Shown in pieces: positions 43,406 to 55,006 of a DNA stretch of 64,000 nt (position 1 is its first letter; each line of letters begins with the position of its first letter). The position numbers and the translations under genes are program-made. The DNA is from Hyphomicrobiales bacterium (GTDB lineage: Bacteria; Pseudomonadota; Alphaproteobacteria; Rhizobiales; Rhizobiaceae): NCBI GenBank assembly GCA_900465915.1, contig UBKJ01000005.1, forward strand, positions 186,001-250,000, read 5' to 3'. Below the pieces are notes generated by a model. It was given only the letters and a program-made list of their open reading frames with translations, searched no databases and was not told the DNA's origin.

Positions 43406-44611
43406 ATGACTATGGATCAAACGACCGGCGCGACGGTCGACGACGGGCGGCTGATCTCGCGCCGCCGCCGCAACAGGATCAGATATCACGCCACGCAGCT
43501 GGCCATCGTCGCGGCCGCGGTCGTGCTGGTCGTGCTTTTCGCCTTCGCGGTCAAGGACGGGCTGGCGCGGCACGGCATCAAGTTCAGCTTTTCCTTCCTT
43601 TGGAACGCCGCCGGTTTCGATATCAGCGAGGGGAAAACGCTGCTTCTCGAGGACGGCTACAGGCCCGCTTTCGCTGGTTTCACCTCCAATCTCTCGATCG
43701 CCCAGGCGTTTTTCACCGGAATCGTCAATACGATCAAGGTCGCGGTGCTTGGAATTATATTGAGCACCGTGCTGGGGACGCTGCTCGGCGTCGGACGGCT
43801 CTCGACCAACTGGATCGTGAGAAACCTGTCGTTCTGGTGCGTCGAATTCGTCCGCAACACGCCGCTTTTGATCCAGATCGTGTTCTGGTATTTCGCCGTC
43901 GTCCTTCATTTCCCGCCGATCGCAACGGCGGCGAAATTCTACGGCGTGGTGATCAGCCAGCAAGGCCTCTATTTTCCGTCCATCGTCTGGCAGGGCGGGG
44001 CGTCCGCGCTCGGCGTCGCGCTGGCGGCCGCCTTCTGGGTGGCGTTGTTGGGCGTCGTCTATGAAAAGATCCGCGCGTTGCGATGGGTGTGCGTCGGCGC
44101 GCTCGTCCTTCTGCCCTGCATCATGTTTCTGGCTGGAATCATCGGCTTCGATTTTCCCGTCGCGACCCGCTTCCAGGCCAGCGGCGGCACGAGCATGAGC
44201 CCTGAAATGGCGGCTCTTCTCCTGGCGATCGTCTTCAACAGCGCGTCCTATATCGCCGAGATCGTGCGCGGCGCGATCGACGCCCTGCCGAAGGGCCAAT
44301 GGGAGGCCGCCGCCTCCGTGGGGTTGAGCCGGCGCGACACCGTCAACGACATCATCCTTCCCCAGGTCTTCCGCGTCGTCCTGCCTTCTTTCGGCAATCA
44401 ATATATCAGCCTGGCGAAGAACACCGCCTTGGGCATCGCCATCGGCTATCCCGATCTCTTCAACATCTACGGAACCATCGCCAACCAGACGGGCCACAGC
44501 CTCGAGGGGATCGTCATCGTCATGGCGTCCTACCTGATCCTCAGCTGGATCATCAGCGCCACGGTCGGTTGGGCCGACCGGCGCCTGGCCAATCGCGGAG
44601 CCGCAAGATGA
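43406..44611 (+). CDS. aapQ: General amino-acid ABC importer permease (AapQ/BztB type)
   Basis: 401 residues from ATG 43406; frames opening earlier cross the hairpin. Large periplasmic insert after helix one (FSFLWNAAGFDISEGKTLL) as in AapQ/BztB. The permease core has TIKVAVLGIILSTVLGTLLG and the ATPase-contact loop EIVRGAIDALPKGQWEAAAS near 325. Its stop overlaps the aapM start (ATGA). Confidence 0.93.
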   Translation: MTMDQTTGATVDDGRLISRRRRNRIRYHATQLAIVAAAVVLVVLFAFAVKDGLARHGIKFSFSFLWNAAGFDISEGKTLLLEDGYRPAFAGFTSNLSIAQAFFTGIVNTIKVAVLGIILSTVLGTLLGVGRLSTNWIVRNLSFWCVEFVRNTPLLIQIVFWYFAVVLHFPPIATAAKFYGVVISQQGLYFPSIVWQGGASALGVALAAAFWVALLGVVYEKIRALRWVCVGALVLLPCIMFLAGIIGFDFPVATRFQASGGTSMSPEMAALLLAIVFNSASYIAEIVRGAIDALPKGQWEAAASVGLSRRDTVNDIILPQVFRVVLPSFGNQYISLAKNTALGIAIGYPDLFNIYGTIANQTGHSLEGIVIVMASYLILSWIISATVGWADRRLANRGAAR

Positions 44612-45738
44612 TCGCCAATTGCCTGAAATGGTCGCGGCGCAACCTGTTCGCCAAGCCCTTCGACGCGCTGCTTTCCGTCATCGTCATACCGGGCGTCCTG
44701 TGGCTCGTTTATGAGGTTCTGGACTGGGCGCTGACCACGGCGCGGTGGAGCGTCATTCCTCAAAGCCTTCGCGTGCTGATGGTCGGCATATTCCCCGTCG
44801 ATCAGCTATGGCGAAGCTGGATCGCGGTCGCCGTCATCGCCGGCCTGGTCGGCGCCGCTCTCGGATGCGTTTTCGCCTTCAGGGCTCGGCGCCTCGGTTT
44901 TCTGGCGCTCGCGCTCGCGGCGCTGATCGCCGCCGCCGGCGTCGCCGACGCCATGAACCTGGTCTTCCTCGTCGCCGCGTTCGCGCTCTTTGCGGGCGGC
45001 TGGATGCTGACGTCCTGGGCGCCGCTGTCTCGCCGTCTGCTGCCGCCCGCGGCCTTCGTCGGGCTGGTCGTCGTTTTCGCCGTCATGGCGCCGCCCGGCG
45101 CGGGGCGCTGGGGCGGCCTGCTGCTGAGCGTTCTCCTGACGCTCGTCACCGCGATCCTGTCGCTGCCCATCGGCATCTTGCTCGCCTTCGGCCGGCGCAG
45201 CCGTTTCTCCAGCGTTCGATGGATTTGCACGGCCTATATCGAAGTGATGCGGTCCGTGCCGCTGATCATGGTCGTCTACTGGATATGGATATTGATGCCG
45301 GTGATGGCGCCGCAGCTGAACCTGGCGGACGTGGTGCGCGGCATGATCGGCTTCACGGTGTTCTATTCCGCCTATGTCGCCGAATATGTGCGTAGCGGGC
45401 TGCAGGCCGTGCCGCGGGGGCAGACCGAGGCGGCGCGTTCGCTCGGCATGAGCGAGTTCGACATCAACAAATCCATCGTCCTGCCGCAGGCGATACGGGT
45501 GGTGGTGCCGCCGCTGGTGGGGAACGTGCTCGACATTTTCAACACGGCGCCCCTTGTCTTCATCATCGGGCTTACCGATTTCCTGCGCGCGGGCCAGATG
45601 ATCCTCGCCAACCCGGAAAACGGCGACCGCACCTACGAGGTCTATTCCTTCCTCTTCCTCACCTATTTCCTCGTCGGATCGATGATCACCTTCGTCGCGC
45701 GCAAACTCGAGGCGCACCTGGCGCGCAGCAGCCGTTGA
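44608..45738 (+). CDS. aapM: General amino-acid ABC importer permease (AapM/BztC type)
   Basis: 376 residues. An N-terminal helix and a large hydrophobic insert of about 120 residues precede the permease core ([20 protein letters not shown]; contact loop [20 protein letters not shown] near 270). It pairs with AapQ to form the channel. Twenty-five bases separate it from aapP. Confidence 0.93.
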   Translation: MIANCLKWSRRNLFAKPFDALLSVIVIPGVLWLVYEVLDWALTTARWSVIPQSLRVLMVGIFPVDQLWRSWIAVAVIAGLVGAALGCVFAFRARRLGFLALALAALIAAAGVADAMNLVFLVAAFALFAGGWMLTSWAPLSRRLLPPAAFVGLVVVFAVMAPPGAGRWGGLLLSVLLTLVTAILSLPIGILLAFGRRSRFSSVRWICTAYIEVMRSVPLIMVVYWIWILMPVMAPQLNLADVVRGMIGFTVFYSAYVAEYVRSGLQAVPRGQTEAARSLGMSEFDINKSIVLPQAIRVVVPPLVGNVLDIFNTAPLVFIIGLTDFLRAGQMILANPENGDRTYEVYSFLFLTYFLVGSMITFVARKLEAHLARSSR

Positions 45739-45763
45739 TCGACGCAATTCAGGAGCCGTTCTC

Positions 45764-46522
45764 ATGAACGCAATCGTTGAAATGAAGAATCTCAATAAGT
45801 TCTATGGATCGCACCATGTTCTGAAGGGAATCGATCTCACCGTCGCGCGCGGCGAGGTCGTCGTGGTGATCGGGGCGAGCGGTTCCGGCAAATCCACGCT
45901 GATCCGCTGCGTCAACGGGCTGGAGATGTACCAGAACGGCAGCCTGCTGGTCGACGGGTACCAAATGCCTGTCGAGGAAGACCGGCGGCTCGGCGGCGAG
46001 AAGGAGCTCGCCGCGATCCGCAAGGGGGTCGGCATGGTGTTCCAGCAGTTCAACCTGTTTCCGCACAAGACCGTCACCGAAAACATCACGATCGCGCCCA
46101 TGCGCGTTCGCAGGAAATCCAGGCAGGAAGCCGAAGCGACCGCGTTGAAGCTGCTCGACCGCGTCGGGCTCAAGGCGCACGCCCACAAATATCCGGGCCA
46201 ATTGTCCGGCGGCCAGCAGCAGCGGGTGGCGATCGCGCGGTCGCTGGCGATGGAGCCGCACCTGATGCTGTTCGACGAGCCGACCTCCGCGCTCGACCCG
46301 GAGATGATCGGCGAGGTTCTGGACGTCATGCGGGAGCTTGCGGCCGACGGCATGACGATGATGATCGTGACGCATGAAATGGGCTTCGCGCGCGAGGTCG
46401 CCGACCGCATCGTCTATATCGATCAAGGCTCGATCCTCGAGATCGGCAAGCCCGACGCCTTCTTCGACAATCCGACCAACGAACGCGCGCGCTCGTTCCT
46501 GGCGCGCGTGCTCAAGCACTAG
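45764..46522 (+). CDS. aapP: General amino-acid ABC importer ATPase (AapP type)
   Basis: 252 residues. Walker [11 protein letters not shown]-loop [17 protein letters not shown], signature [16 protein letters not shown], Walker [16 protein letters not shown] and switch His VTHEMGF are all intact. Completes aapJQMP. Confidence 0.95.
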   Translation: MNAIVEMKNLNKFYGSHHVLKGIDLTVARGEVVVVIGASGSGKSTLIRCVNGLEMYQNGSLLVDGYQMPVEEDRRLGGEKELAAIRKGVGMVFQQFNLFPHKTVTENITIAPMRVRRKSRQEAEATALKLLDRVGLKAHAHKYPGQLSGGQQQRVAIARSLAMEPHLMLFDEPTSALDPEMIGEVLDVMRELAADGMTMMIVTHEMGFAREVADRIVYIDQGSILEIGKPDAFFDNPTNERARSFLARVLKH

Positions 46523-46561
46523 TCGCGTAAAACGCGTCCCGCACCCATCGAGGAAGAAGAT

Positions 46562-47545
46562 TTGCAAAGTCGGAAGGCGCAGCTATTCAGTTTCCTTCTT
46601 CTCCCGGAATTTTCGCTTCATAGCTTCTCGTCGGCCATCGAAATCCTTCGGCTTGCGAACGACGCGCTCGGCTGGCGTGCTCATTCATGGCGCACCGTCA
46701 GCCTGGACGGCGGCGCCGTCTCGTCCGAATGCGGGTCGAGACTTACCGTCGACGGTTCTCTTACCGATGAACGCAATCGGCTTGGCGCTTCGGAATGGCC
46801 TGACGTCGCCGTTATCGTCGGCGGCGGCAAGATACCCGATCGTTCGCCCTCCGTCGAAGCCTGGTTGCGCGCGTGCCGCGCGCGCGGAGCAAGGCTCTGC
46901 GCGCTCGCCGCCGGCGTATTCGTCGTTGCGCAAAGCGGACTTGCGGACGGGCGGCGATGCGCCGTCCACTGGAAGCTTTTCCCGTCCTTCGCCGAGAGGT
47001 TCCCGGAAGTGGAATCCGTCCAGACGGTGCTGGAGATGGATGGAGAATTCCTTTCATCGCCAGGCGGCGCGCCGGTCGCGGATTTGTTCCTGCATATCGC
47101 CCTCGATCGCCAGGACGAGGATCTAAGGGCGAGGCTTTGCGAGCAGGCGCTCAAACAGTCCGTGCAAAGCGCGGGCGACCGGCAACGGATGCCGATACAG
47201 GCCCGGTTCGGACCGAAGCATTGGGCGGTCCTGAAGACGATCGAAAAGATGGAGGCAAGCCTGGCCGACCCGGAAAACCTGGACGCTATAGCAAGGACCA
47301 TCGGCCTGTCCCGCAGGCACATCGAGCGGCTGTTTCGCGAAGAGACCGGGCGTTCTCCCGCACGGTTCTTTCTGGAGCTTCGGCTCGAGCGCGCGCATCT
47401 TCTTATCGTCAACTCCCGGATGACGGTGTTCGATATCGCCATCGCGTGCGGATTTACATCGGCGTCGCATTTTTCGAGGGCCTATCAGCGCCGGTATGGA
47501 TGCTTGCCGCGCCAAGCCCGCGCAGGCGGCTGGCGGAGCGGACGA

Positions 47546-47560
<15 letters not shown>
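46562..47560 (+). CDS. AraC-family regulator with DJ-1/GlxA-like sensor domain
   Basis: 332 residues from TTG 46562 with AGGAAG upstream; no ATG fits as well. Residues 8-185 are a DJ-1/PfpI-like domain (FLLLPEFSLHSFSSAIEILR; LCALAAGVFVVAQSGLADGR, with Ala in place of the nucleophilic Cys). Residues 220-320 hold the two AraC helix-turn-helices (LDAIARTIGLSRRHIERLFRE; DIAIACGFTSASHFSRAYQR). Such proteins often control amino-acid or betaine use, so it may serve the aap genes directly upstream. It overlaps the convergent ATPase gene by 15 bases. Confidence 0.87.
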
Positions 47561-48601
<1,041 letters not shown>

Positions 48602-48684
48602 GTTCGTCGTTCCCGGATATTTCGTGCGGCCATACGCAGGCGCCGCCGCCCGCCTGTGGCGCATCCTTTTTCGCCGATCGCCTG

Positions 48685-49626
48685 TTAGAGCACCACGACC
48701 TTGTTGAGGTTGCGCGGCGCCGCCGTATCGACGTTTTTCTGATTGGCGACGCGCTCGCCGAGGATCTGCAGAGCCGGCAGGATTTCAAGCGCGCGCGCGG
48801 CGCCCGCCTTGGCCAGCGGGATGCTAAGATCGCCCGGCCCGCCAAGGCCGATGACCTTGGCGCCCATGGCCTGGACCTCCGCGGCCACCTTCGCTTCCTC
48901 GTCGAGGGTTTCAGGCGAATAGAGCACGACGACGACGGACTTGTCGTCGATCAGGCTGATCGGGCCGTGCCGGTATTCCAGCGGATGGAAGGCCTGGCTG
49001 TAGGTGATCGACATTTCCTGCAGCTTGAGGCAGCCTTCGGTCGCCATGCCGTACAGCGCGCCGGCGCCGAGATAGACGAAATGCGAGCGGCCCTTCAGAA
49101 GCGGCGCGGCCTCTTCGGCGTGCGCCAGCGCCGCCTTGGCGTCCGCGGCCGTGCCCAGCGCGACGCCCGCCATGCGCAGGCCCACCAGCAGCATCAGGGA
49201 AGCGGACGCCGTCATGACGATCCCTTCCTCCTTGTGCGTCGGAATAAAGACCGGTACGTCGGCGACCTTGAGGAGCGCGGTGTCCGGCTCGCAGGAAACG
49301 CCGATCGTATGGATGCCGGCGGCGCGAGACGCCTCCAGCGCCTGTACGGTCTCGGACGTGACGCCCGAGCGCGACAGGCCGATCACGGTGATGTCGGATC
49401 GGTCGGCGAGATAGGCTCCCATGCGCCGCGCCCATTCGGCGCCCGGCGCGGCGATGGCGTTGCGGCCGTTCAGGTTGAAGGCGGCCGCGATGGTCTGCGC
49501 GAGATAGAAGGACGTTCCGCAGCCGACGATCACCACGGTTCCGCCCGGGACCTCCGGCAGCGGCTGCGTGAACGCCTGCTCCCAGAAGGAGAATTGTTCC
49601 TTGATGACTTTTTCGGTCAGATTCAT
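48685..49626 (-). CDS. SIS-domain sugar isomerase/deaminase-like protein (AgaS/GlmS-C-like)
   Basis: 313 residues from ATG 49626. Two SIS domains: VVIVGCGTSFYLAQTIA and VIGLSRSGVTSETVQALEAS in the first, LGAGALYGMATEGCLKLQEM and HPLEYRHGPISLIDDKS in the second. The last resembles the Glu-His region of GlmS and AgaS deaminase/isomerases. Next to a BadF-type sugar kinase it suggests use of an amino sugar: kinase, then deamination-isomerisation of the phosphate. No deacetylase (nagA) is nearby. Confidence 0.86.
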   Translation of the reverse strand: MNLTEKVIKEQFSFWEQAFTQPLPEVPGGTVVIVGCGTSFYLAQTIAAAFNLNGRNAIAAPGAEWARRMGAYLADRSDITVIGLSRSGVTSETVQALEASRAAGIHTIGVSCEPDTALLKVADVPVFIPTHKEEGIVMTASASLMLLVGLRMAGVALGTAADAKAALAHAEEAAPLLKGRSHFVYLGAGALYGMATEGCLKLQEMSITYSQAFHPLEYRHGPISLIDDKSVVVVLYSPETLDEEAKVAAEVQAMGAKVIGLGGPGDLSIPLAKAGAARALEILPALQILGERVANQKNVDTAAPRNLNKVVVL

Positions 49627-49640
49627 TGCATTTCCACCTT

Positions 49641-50492
49641 TTATTTGCTCGCGCCGGCCATCAGGCCCTGCACGAGGAAGCGATTGAGAAAGATGACGAG
49701 CACGACCGGCGGCGCGATGGCCACGATGCCGGCCGCGTTCATGAGGCCGTAATCGACGTAGTTGCGCGTGACGAATTCGGGTATCAGCACCGTCAGCGGC
49801 TTGGTCGAAAGCGTCGGCGAGAAGACGAGCGGCACCATGAACTGGCCCCACGCGGAGAGGAACGTCAGCAGCGCGGTGGCGACCAGGCCCGGCCCGGCCA
49901 GCGGCAGCACGATGCGCACCAATGTGTATGTTTTCGACGCCCCGTCGAGCCATGCCGCCTCTTCGAGCGAAAGCGGCATCGACTGGTAGACGCTGCGCAT
50001 CAGCCACAGCGCCAGCGGCAGGAAGGCGGAGACATAGATCAGCGTGACGCCGAGATAGGTGTCGACGAGCCCCGCGCCGACCATGATCCTGTAAAGCGGG
50101 ATCATCACCGTATAGGCCGGCACGCCGAGCGTCGCGACGACGGCGATGAACATCAGGTCGCGCCCCGGAAAGCGAAGCCGGACGAAAGCCCATGCGCCGA
50201 AGGCGGCGATGACGACCGTCAGCAGCGTCGCCGCCAGCGACGTCACGAGGCTGTTGACGAAAGCGCGCGAGAATTGCGGCCAGACCGACTGGACCTCGTT
50301 GCCCTGGCTGACCGACGTCGCGCCGAACAGCTTGGCGTAGTGCTCGAACGTCACCCTCGCCGGCCAGAGGCGCAGGCCGTCGCCGACCAGCGCGTTGGGC
50401 GGCGTCAGCGAGGTCGCCAGCGCCCAGTAGATCGGCCCGAGCGACCAGACGAGCAGGACCGCGACCGAAAGATAGAGACCGAAGCGCCGCAT
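49641..50492 (-). CDS. Sugar ABC importer permease 2 (MalG type, CUT1)
   Basis: 283 residues from ATG 50492 overlapping the permease 1 stop. Six helices; CUT1 contact loop LEEAAWLDGASKTYTLVRIVLP near 190 (E-A-A-x-x-D-G-A). Follows the binding protein and permease 1 in the operon. Confidence 0.92.
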   Translation of the reverse strand: MRRFGLYLSVAVLLVWSLGPIYWALATSLTPPNALVGDGLRLWPARVTFEHYAKLFGATSVSQGNEVQSVWPQFSRAFVNSLVTSLAATLLTVVIAAFGAWAFVRLRFPGRDLMFIAVVATLGVPAYTVMIPLYRIMVGAGLVDTYLGVTLIYVSAFLPLALWLMRSVYQSMPLSLEEAAWLDGASKTYTLVRIVLPLAGPGLVATALLTFLSAWGQFMVPLVFSPTLSTKPLTVLIPEFVTRNYVDYGLMNAAGIVAIAPPVVLVIFLNRFLVQGLMAGASK

Positions 50493-51397
50493 CAATCGAA
50501 CCTCGTTTCCCGGTAGACCCGCAGCACATAGATCGCCGAGACGGCGAGCGAGGCGATCATCGCCAGGATCGACAGCGCCATGCCGAGCGAGAAGCGCATG
50601 TTCTGGAAGGCGGACATATAGACCTGCACCATGATGCTGCGGGTCCCGAGCGAGCTTCCGTTGAGGATCCAGGCTTCGTCGAACAGGTTGAAAGCGAAGA
50701 CGGTGGACTGGCTGAGCGCGATGGCGAGGCCGCTCGATATCAGCGGCAGCGTGATCAGCCGGAACTGGCGCCAGGGCGTCGCGCCGTCGAGCCTGGCGGC
50801 TTCGTAGAGACTGTCGGGAATGGACTGCAACGCCGCGAGCAGGATGATCGCCGTCAGGGGCAGCATGCGCCAGCCGTGCACGACGGAGACGAGCACGAGT
50901 CCCGTGAACCGATCGTTGAACCAGACGTGGTTTTCCGAAATCAGCCCGGCCGCATGCAGGACGCCGTTCAGCAGCCCGTAGCTCGGATTGTAGATCCATA
51001 GCCAGATGATCGCGTTGACCACCGGCGGCAGGCACCACGGCAGCACGACGGCGGCGAGCAGCCAGCGCCGGCCGAACCTCACCTTGTGCAGCACCAGCGC
51101 CGCGCCGAGCCCGCCGACCGTTTCGATGGCCACCGCGATGACGACATAGATGAACGTATTCGCCCAGCTTTGCAGCACGGTGGCGTCGAACATCAGATTG
51201 ACGTAGTTGCGGAATCCGACGAACGGCGTGCCGAGCCGCATCGGCTCCACGCGGAAGAAGCTGTCGACGATGGTGATGACGAGCGGCGCGATGACCAGGC
51301 CGCCCATGATCGCGATGACGGGGAACGAAAGGCAAAGGCCCAGCCGCGCCTCCCGCCCCGGCAGGAAGCGCTTCATGGCGAAGCGGTTCGAGGTCAT
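50492..51397 (-). CDS. Sugar ABC importer permease 1 (MalF type, CUT1)
   Basis: 301 residues from ATG 51397, which overlaps the binding-protein stop (TAATG). Six to seven helices; contact loop LYEAARLDGATPWRQFRLITLP near 205. Forms the channel with permease 2. Confidence 0.92.
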   Translation of the reverse strand: MTSNRFAMKRFLPGREARLGLCLSFPVIAIMGGLVIAPLVITIVDSFFRVEPMRLGTPFVGFRNYVNLMFDATVLQSWANTFIYVVIAVAIETVGGLGAALVLHKVRFGRRWLLAAVVLPWCLPPVVNAIIWLWIYNPSYGLLNGVLHAAGLISENHVWFNDRFTGLVLVSVVHGWRMLPLTAIILLAALQSIPDSLYEAARLDGATPWRQFRLITLPLISSGLAIALSQSTVFAFNLFDEAWILNGSSLGTRSIMVQVYMSAFQNMRFSLGMALSILAMIASLAVSAIYVLRVYRETRFD

Positions 51398-52644
51398 TAC
51401 TGGCGCGCCTCCTCGGCCGCCGCCGCGATCGCCTTGACGGCGTCGGCGACGGTGATCTGGCCCTTCGCGGCGGCGTTCAGGTTGTTGGCGACGGCGCTGG
51501 AGAATTCCGGATACCAGCCCGGCGTGCCGCCGGCGAAGAGCGGCTCGACCAGCCCGGCCTGCTGGATCAGGACGTCGCCCTGCTTCAGCTTGCCGTCCTT
51601 GTTGAGCTGCTTCAGCACCGAAAGGCGCGTCGGCAGGTTGCCGAGCTTTTCGTAATTGTCCACCATCGTGTCGGGATCGAGCATCCAAGCGATGAAGGCG
51701 TGCGCCGCCTCCTTGTTCTTCGCCGAGACCGGAACGCCGAGCGCGCCGGGCAGGCCGATCGTGCGGGACTTGCCGTTGACGCCCGGCACGAGGGCCGCGG
51801 TGGCGTCGCCGGCGACCTGCGACTTCGACGGATCGGTGTAGACGGCGAGGTTGCCGGCCCAGCCCGCGACGTCGAAGGTGATCTTGCCGGACTTGAACAG
51901 CTCCTGGATCTCGACGTCCTTCAGCGACGTCGCCGCCGAATCGATGAGCCCTTCCTTCAACGCCTCGACCTCGAAGGCCATGGCCTTGTAGCCCGCGCTG
52001 TCCGGCTCGACGAAGAGCGGTTTGAAATCCGCGTCGAACAGGTCGCCGCCGAAGGCCTTGGTCAGCAGGTACCATGCCGTCGCGGAGCCTTCGGTCGCCG
52101 ACAGCGGCAAGCCGATCGGATGTTCGGCGATCCCCTTGTCGCGGATCGTCTTGGCGGCGGCGAGCAGTTCCTCCGGCGTCTTCGGAACGGCGACGCCGGC
52201 CTTTTCGAGATGCGCCTTGTTATAGATCATGACGCGGTAATCGTTGTTGTAGGGCACGCCGATCAGCTTGCCGTCATAGGTGAAGATGGCGGTCGTCGGC
52301 AGGTCCGCCTTGAGCTCGTCGGTCAGGACGCCGGAGAGGTCGTCATACCATCCCGCGCTGCCGAACTGGCCGACCCAGGACCAGTCCACCTCGGTGGCCG
52401 AGGCCGGCGCGGTGCGCGCCATCATCGAGGTGACGATCTTGGTGCGGATCTCGTCCCAGCCGAGCGTCTGGATGTCGAGCGCGCCGCCGGTCTTGGCGGT
52501 GTATTTGTCGGTCATCTCCTTCGGAAGGGTGACCCAAGGCGGCAGAAGCACGCTGAGCTGGTCCGCGGCGAAGGCGGTGAAGGGCGCGAGCGCCGCGCAA
52601 AGGCCGATGGCCGCGGCGCCGCCGAGGAAGGTCCGTCTTTTCAT
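51397..52644 (-). CDS. Sugar ABC importer periplasmic binding protein (CUT1)
   Basis: 415 residues. The N-terminus MKRRTFLGGAAAIGLCAALA resembles a Tat-type or long Sec signal, cleaved near AFA/AD. The mature fold is a type 1 solute-binding protein (LPPWVTLPKEMTDKY; GVPYNNDYRVMIYNKAHLEKAG; EAAHAFIAWMLDPDTMV). The probable ligand is an amino sugar or oligosaccharide, judged only from the kinase and SIS neighbours. Confidence 0.9.
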   Translation of the reverse strand: MKRRTFLGGAAAIGLCAALAPFTAFAADQLSVLLPPWVTLPKEMTDKYTAKTGGALDIQTLGWDEIRTKIVTSMMARTAPASATEVDWSWVGQFGSAGWYDDLSGVLTDELKADLPTTAIFTYDGKLIGVPYNNDYRVMIYNKAHLEKAGVAVPKTPEELLAAAKTIRDKGIAEHPIGLPLSATEGSATAWYLLTKAFGGDLFDADFKPLFVEPDSAGYKAMAFEVEALKEGLIDSAATSLKDVEIQELFKSGKITFDVAGWAGNLAVYTDPSKSQVAGDATAALVPGVNGKSRTIGLPGALGVPVSAKNKEAAHAFIAWMLDPDTMVDNYEKLGNLPTRLSVLKQLNKDGKLKQGDVLIQQAGLVEPLFAGGTPGWYPEFSSAVANNLNAAAKGQITVADAVKAIAAAAEEARQ

Positions 52645-52668
52645 GTCGTTGTTCTCCCATTGTTATCG

Positions 52669-53580
52669 TTATCGGTATGCGGAAAGGGCCTCGACGAAAC
52701 GCGCCTCCGCCGGCCAGCCCGCGAGCTTCGCCGCGCGCCAGAGCGCGCCGCCGAAAGGCGGCGTTTTCGGCTTTACGGGCGCGCCGAGCGATTTCGACAG
52801 CTGCCGCACGATCGTGCGGGAGCCGAAGACGCCGCCCGCGTGAGACCAGCCGAGGCCCGGGCGATCCAGCTTGCGGCGCGCCGCAAGGACGTGCTCGGCG
52901 AGCCTGTCGGCGGCGGAGCGGAGCAACGACTCCGCCGTCCCGTCGCCGGCGTCGGCCAGCGAATCGACGGCGCGCGCCAGCGCGGCGGCGGCGGCTCGAA
53001 AATTCGCCCGGCCGAAAGCCCAGCCGACCAGATCGTCGGCCGTCGTATCCGCGGCGGCGAGAACGCCGTCGACAAAATCAGGAGCGCTGCGGCGGCCGTC
53101 GAGCGCCTGGCCGACGATCGACAGGGCTTCGCGGCCGATCCAGAACGCCGATCCCTCGTCGCCAAACGCATCGCCCCAGCCGCCGACGCGCAGGCTTTCG
53201 CCAGCCGCCTTCGCCCAGGCCATGCTGCCGGTGCCGGCGAGCAGAAGAACGCCTTCCAGGTCGGGGAAGGCGCCGTCATAGGCGATTTCCACATCGTTCA
53301 GGACAAGCGCCGGTCCCGGAAACAAGCCCTTCGCGACCGCGTTCTGCTCCTCGGTCAGCGCGGCGATCTCGCCGTGCATGGGCAGACCGAGAACGGCCGC
53401 GGACGGCGCTTCGCCGCCGCAAAGCGCATGCACGGCCTCGGCCAGCCGGCGCCGCCAGTCGGGAACCCGCTGCGGGTCGAGGCCGGGGCCTTCCCAGCGG
53501 CGCAGGATCGTCCCCGTCTCGTCCGCGATCGCTGCGAGCGTCTTGCTGCCGCCGGAATCGAGGCCGAGGACGAAGCTCAT
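52669..53580 (-). CDS. BadF/N-acetylglucosamine-kinase-like sugar kinase
   Basis: 303 residues of the ASKHA fold. LGLDSGGSKTLAAIAD is the phosphate-1 loop, VLNDVEIAYDGAFP holds the catalytic Asp, LLLAGTGSMAWA is phosphate-2, and GGWGDAFGDEGSAFWIGREAL is typical of N-acetylglucosamine-kinase-like members. It should phosphorylate the imported amino sugar. It overlaps the DeoR gene by four bases and precedes the binding protein. Confidence 0.87.
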   Translation of the reverse strand: MSFVLGLDSGGSKTLAAIADETGTILRRWEGPGLDPQRVPDWRRRLAEAVHALCGGEAPSAAVLGLPMHGEIAALTEEQNAVAKGLFPGPALVLNDVEIAYDGAFPDLEGVLLLAGTGSMAWAKAAGESLRVGGWGDAFGDEGSAFWIGREALSIVGQALDGRRSAPDFVDGVLAAADTTADDLVGWAFGRANFRAAAAALARAVDSLADAGDGTAESLLRSAADRLAEHVLAARRKLDRPGLGWSHAGGVFGSRTIVRQLSKSLGAPVKPKTPPFGGALWRAAKLAGWPAEARFVEALSAYR

Positions 53581-54362
53581 GGACGCGGCGCTTCCGGCGG
53601 CGATGCGATCGTCACCTGCGCGCCGGCGGTTTCAATGCGCTCGACCCAGTCCGCATCGAGCCCCTCGTCCGATATGACGGCGGTGAGACGGGACAGCGGC
53701 GCGACCTTGTAGGTGAGACGGGCGCCGAACTTGCTGGAATCGGCCAGCAGCACGTTCCGCTCGGCGCGGCTGAGCATCATGAAATTCAGCCGCGCCTCGT
53801 TCTCGTCCACGGAATAGATGTTTCCGTCCGGCGAGACCGCGCCGCAGCCCAAAAACAGCTGCTTGAACCACAGCCTTCCCAGCATTTCCTCGGCAAGCGG
53901 TCCGACGACCGAGGAGTTTTCCTTGCGCAGATGGCCACCGAGCAACGTCACCTTGACATCGGCGATGTCGATCAGCATTTGCGCCGCCGGCAGGCAGTTC
54001 GTGAAAATGTTGAGCGGGATCGGATCGAGCCGGATTCTGCGCGCCAATTGAAGCACCGTCGTGCCGGAATCGAGAAAGATCGACGTCCCCGGCTGCAGCG
54101 TCTCGTAGGCGACGTCGCCGATCGCGCGTTTGGCGCCGAGCGCTTTCGCTTCGCGCTGCTCGAACGCGACTTCGCCCTCGAACTGATCGGAAAGCCGCGC
54201 CCCTCCATGCGTCCGAACCACCACGCCCTGCTCTTCCAGCCTGGCGAGATCGCGCCGCAATGTCGGAAGAGACGCGCCGACGGCTTCGGCTATCGTCGCA
54301 ATCTGCGAGGAGCCGTTGGCGAACAGATATTGGCGAATAGCCTGAGTTCGATTGCTTTTCAT
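53577..54362 (-). CDS. DeoR-family repressor of the amino-sugar operon
   Basis: 261 residues from ATG 54362; a frame running to 54623 has no better start. N-terminal helix-turn-helix QIATIAEAVGASLPTLRRDLARLEEQGVV with the following THGGARLSD, then the DeoR sensor domain with FLDSGTTVLQLAR and VTLLGGHLRKENSSVVGP, which binds a sugar phosphate. First gene of the operon and so probably self-regulating. Confidence 0.92.
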   Translation of the reverse strand: MKSNRTQAIRQYLFANGSSQIATIAEAVGASLPTLRRDLARLEEQGVVVRTHGGARLSDQFEGEVAFEQREAKALGAKRAIGDVAYETLQPGTSIFLDSGTTVLQLARRIRLDPIPLNIFTNCLPAAQMLIDIADVKVTLLGGHLRKENSSVVGPLAEEMLGRLWFKQLFLGCGAVSPDGNIYSVDENEARLNFMMLSRAERNVLLADSSKFGARLTYKVAPLSRLTAVISDEGLDADWVERIETAGAQVTIASPPEAPRP

Positions 54363-54587
54363 GACGAGCCTGCCACATCGATCAGATGTGTTTGCAGCAT
54401 CACGTCCGAAAAGATCATTGTCAATCACTTTTTTGATCGATATTGAGCGCATGGCGTGACGAAGGCCAGGACGGCTATTGATCTGAGCCATTCCAAAAAT
54501 TTTGTCAGTAGCCTTCGGTGCGCATCCGGAGCGTCGAATTCGATCACGATCGAGGCCGGTCAATTTTCTCGGCAAGGCGCTGCGCCG

Positions 54588-54866
54588 ATGAGCGCCGGCA
54601 TTGGTAGCTGGGCAACCGGCCAATCAGGCAAAACAATCAGGTGGGTAGCTGAGATTGATGTGAGCGAAGCGAATAGCTACCGCACATGGGGAGGCGTCGA
54701 ACGGAGCAAGATTGATCTGGCGAATTTCGAAGGCCGGGTTGAGCGCCTCGAAGTTCGCGACCGCATGCTTCGGATGGAGGTGACGCTTCAGAATATGGCG
54801 ATCAATCTTGACCGCGTGGCGCGCTTTATCGACCGCGCATCGCAGCGGCCACCAGAGGTTCGATGA
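54588..54866 (+). CDS. Small hypothetical protein with coiled-coil end, beside tRNA-Val
   Basis: 92 residues from ATG 54588 (a longer frame opens at 54456). No family recognised. The last 50 residues alternate hydrophobic and charged positions (FEGRVERLEVRDRMLRMEV, then INLDRVARFIDRAS), predicting a coiled coil like those of small phage accessory proteins. No clear ribosome-binding site. It lies 65 bases from the 3' end of tRNA-Val, a common prophage attachment position, so it may be a phage remnant; that is speculative. Confidence 0.35.
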   Translation: MSAGIGSWATGQSGKTIRWVAEIDVSEANSYRTWGGVERSKIDLANFEGRVERLEVRDRMLRMEVTLQNMAINLDRVARFIDRASQRPPEVR

Positions 54867-54931
54867 ACCTAAAGGGAAATATGTATCAGGCAGATAACCC
54901 GCCTATAACCCATTGATTTCCTGAGATCGAA

Positions 54932-55006
<75 letters not shown>

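Noticed and set aside
48685..50529. Single long protein joining the SIS protein and permease regions
   Set aside because: The upstream part is an out-of-frame shadow of the permease gene; ATG 49626 begins the recognisable SIS protein.
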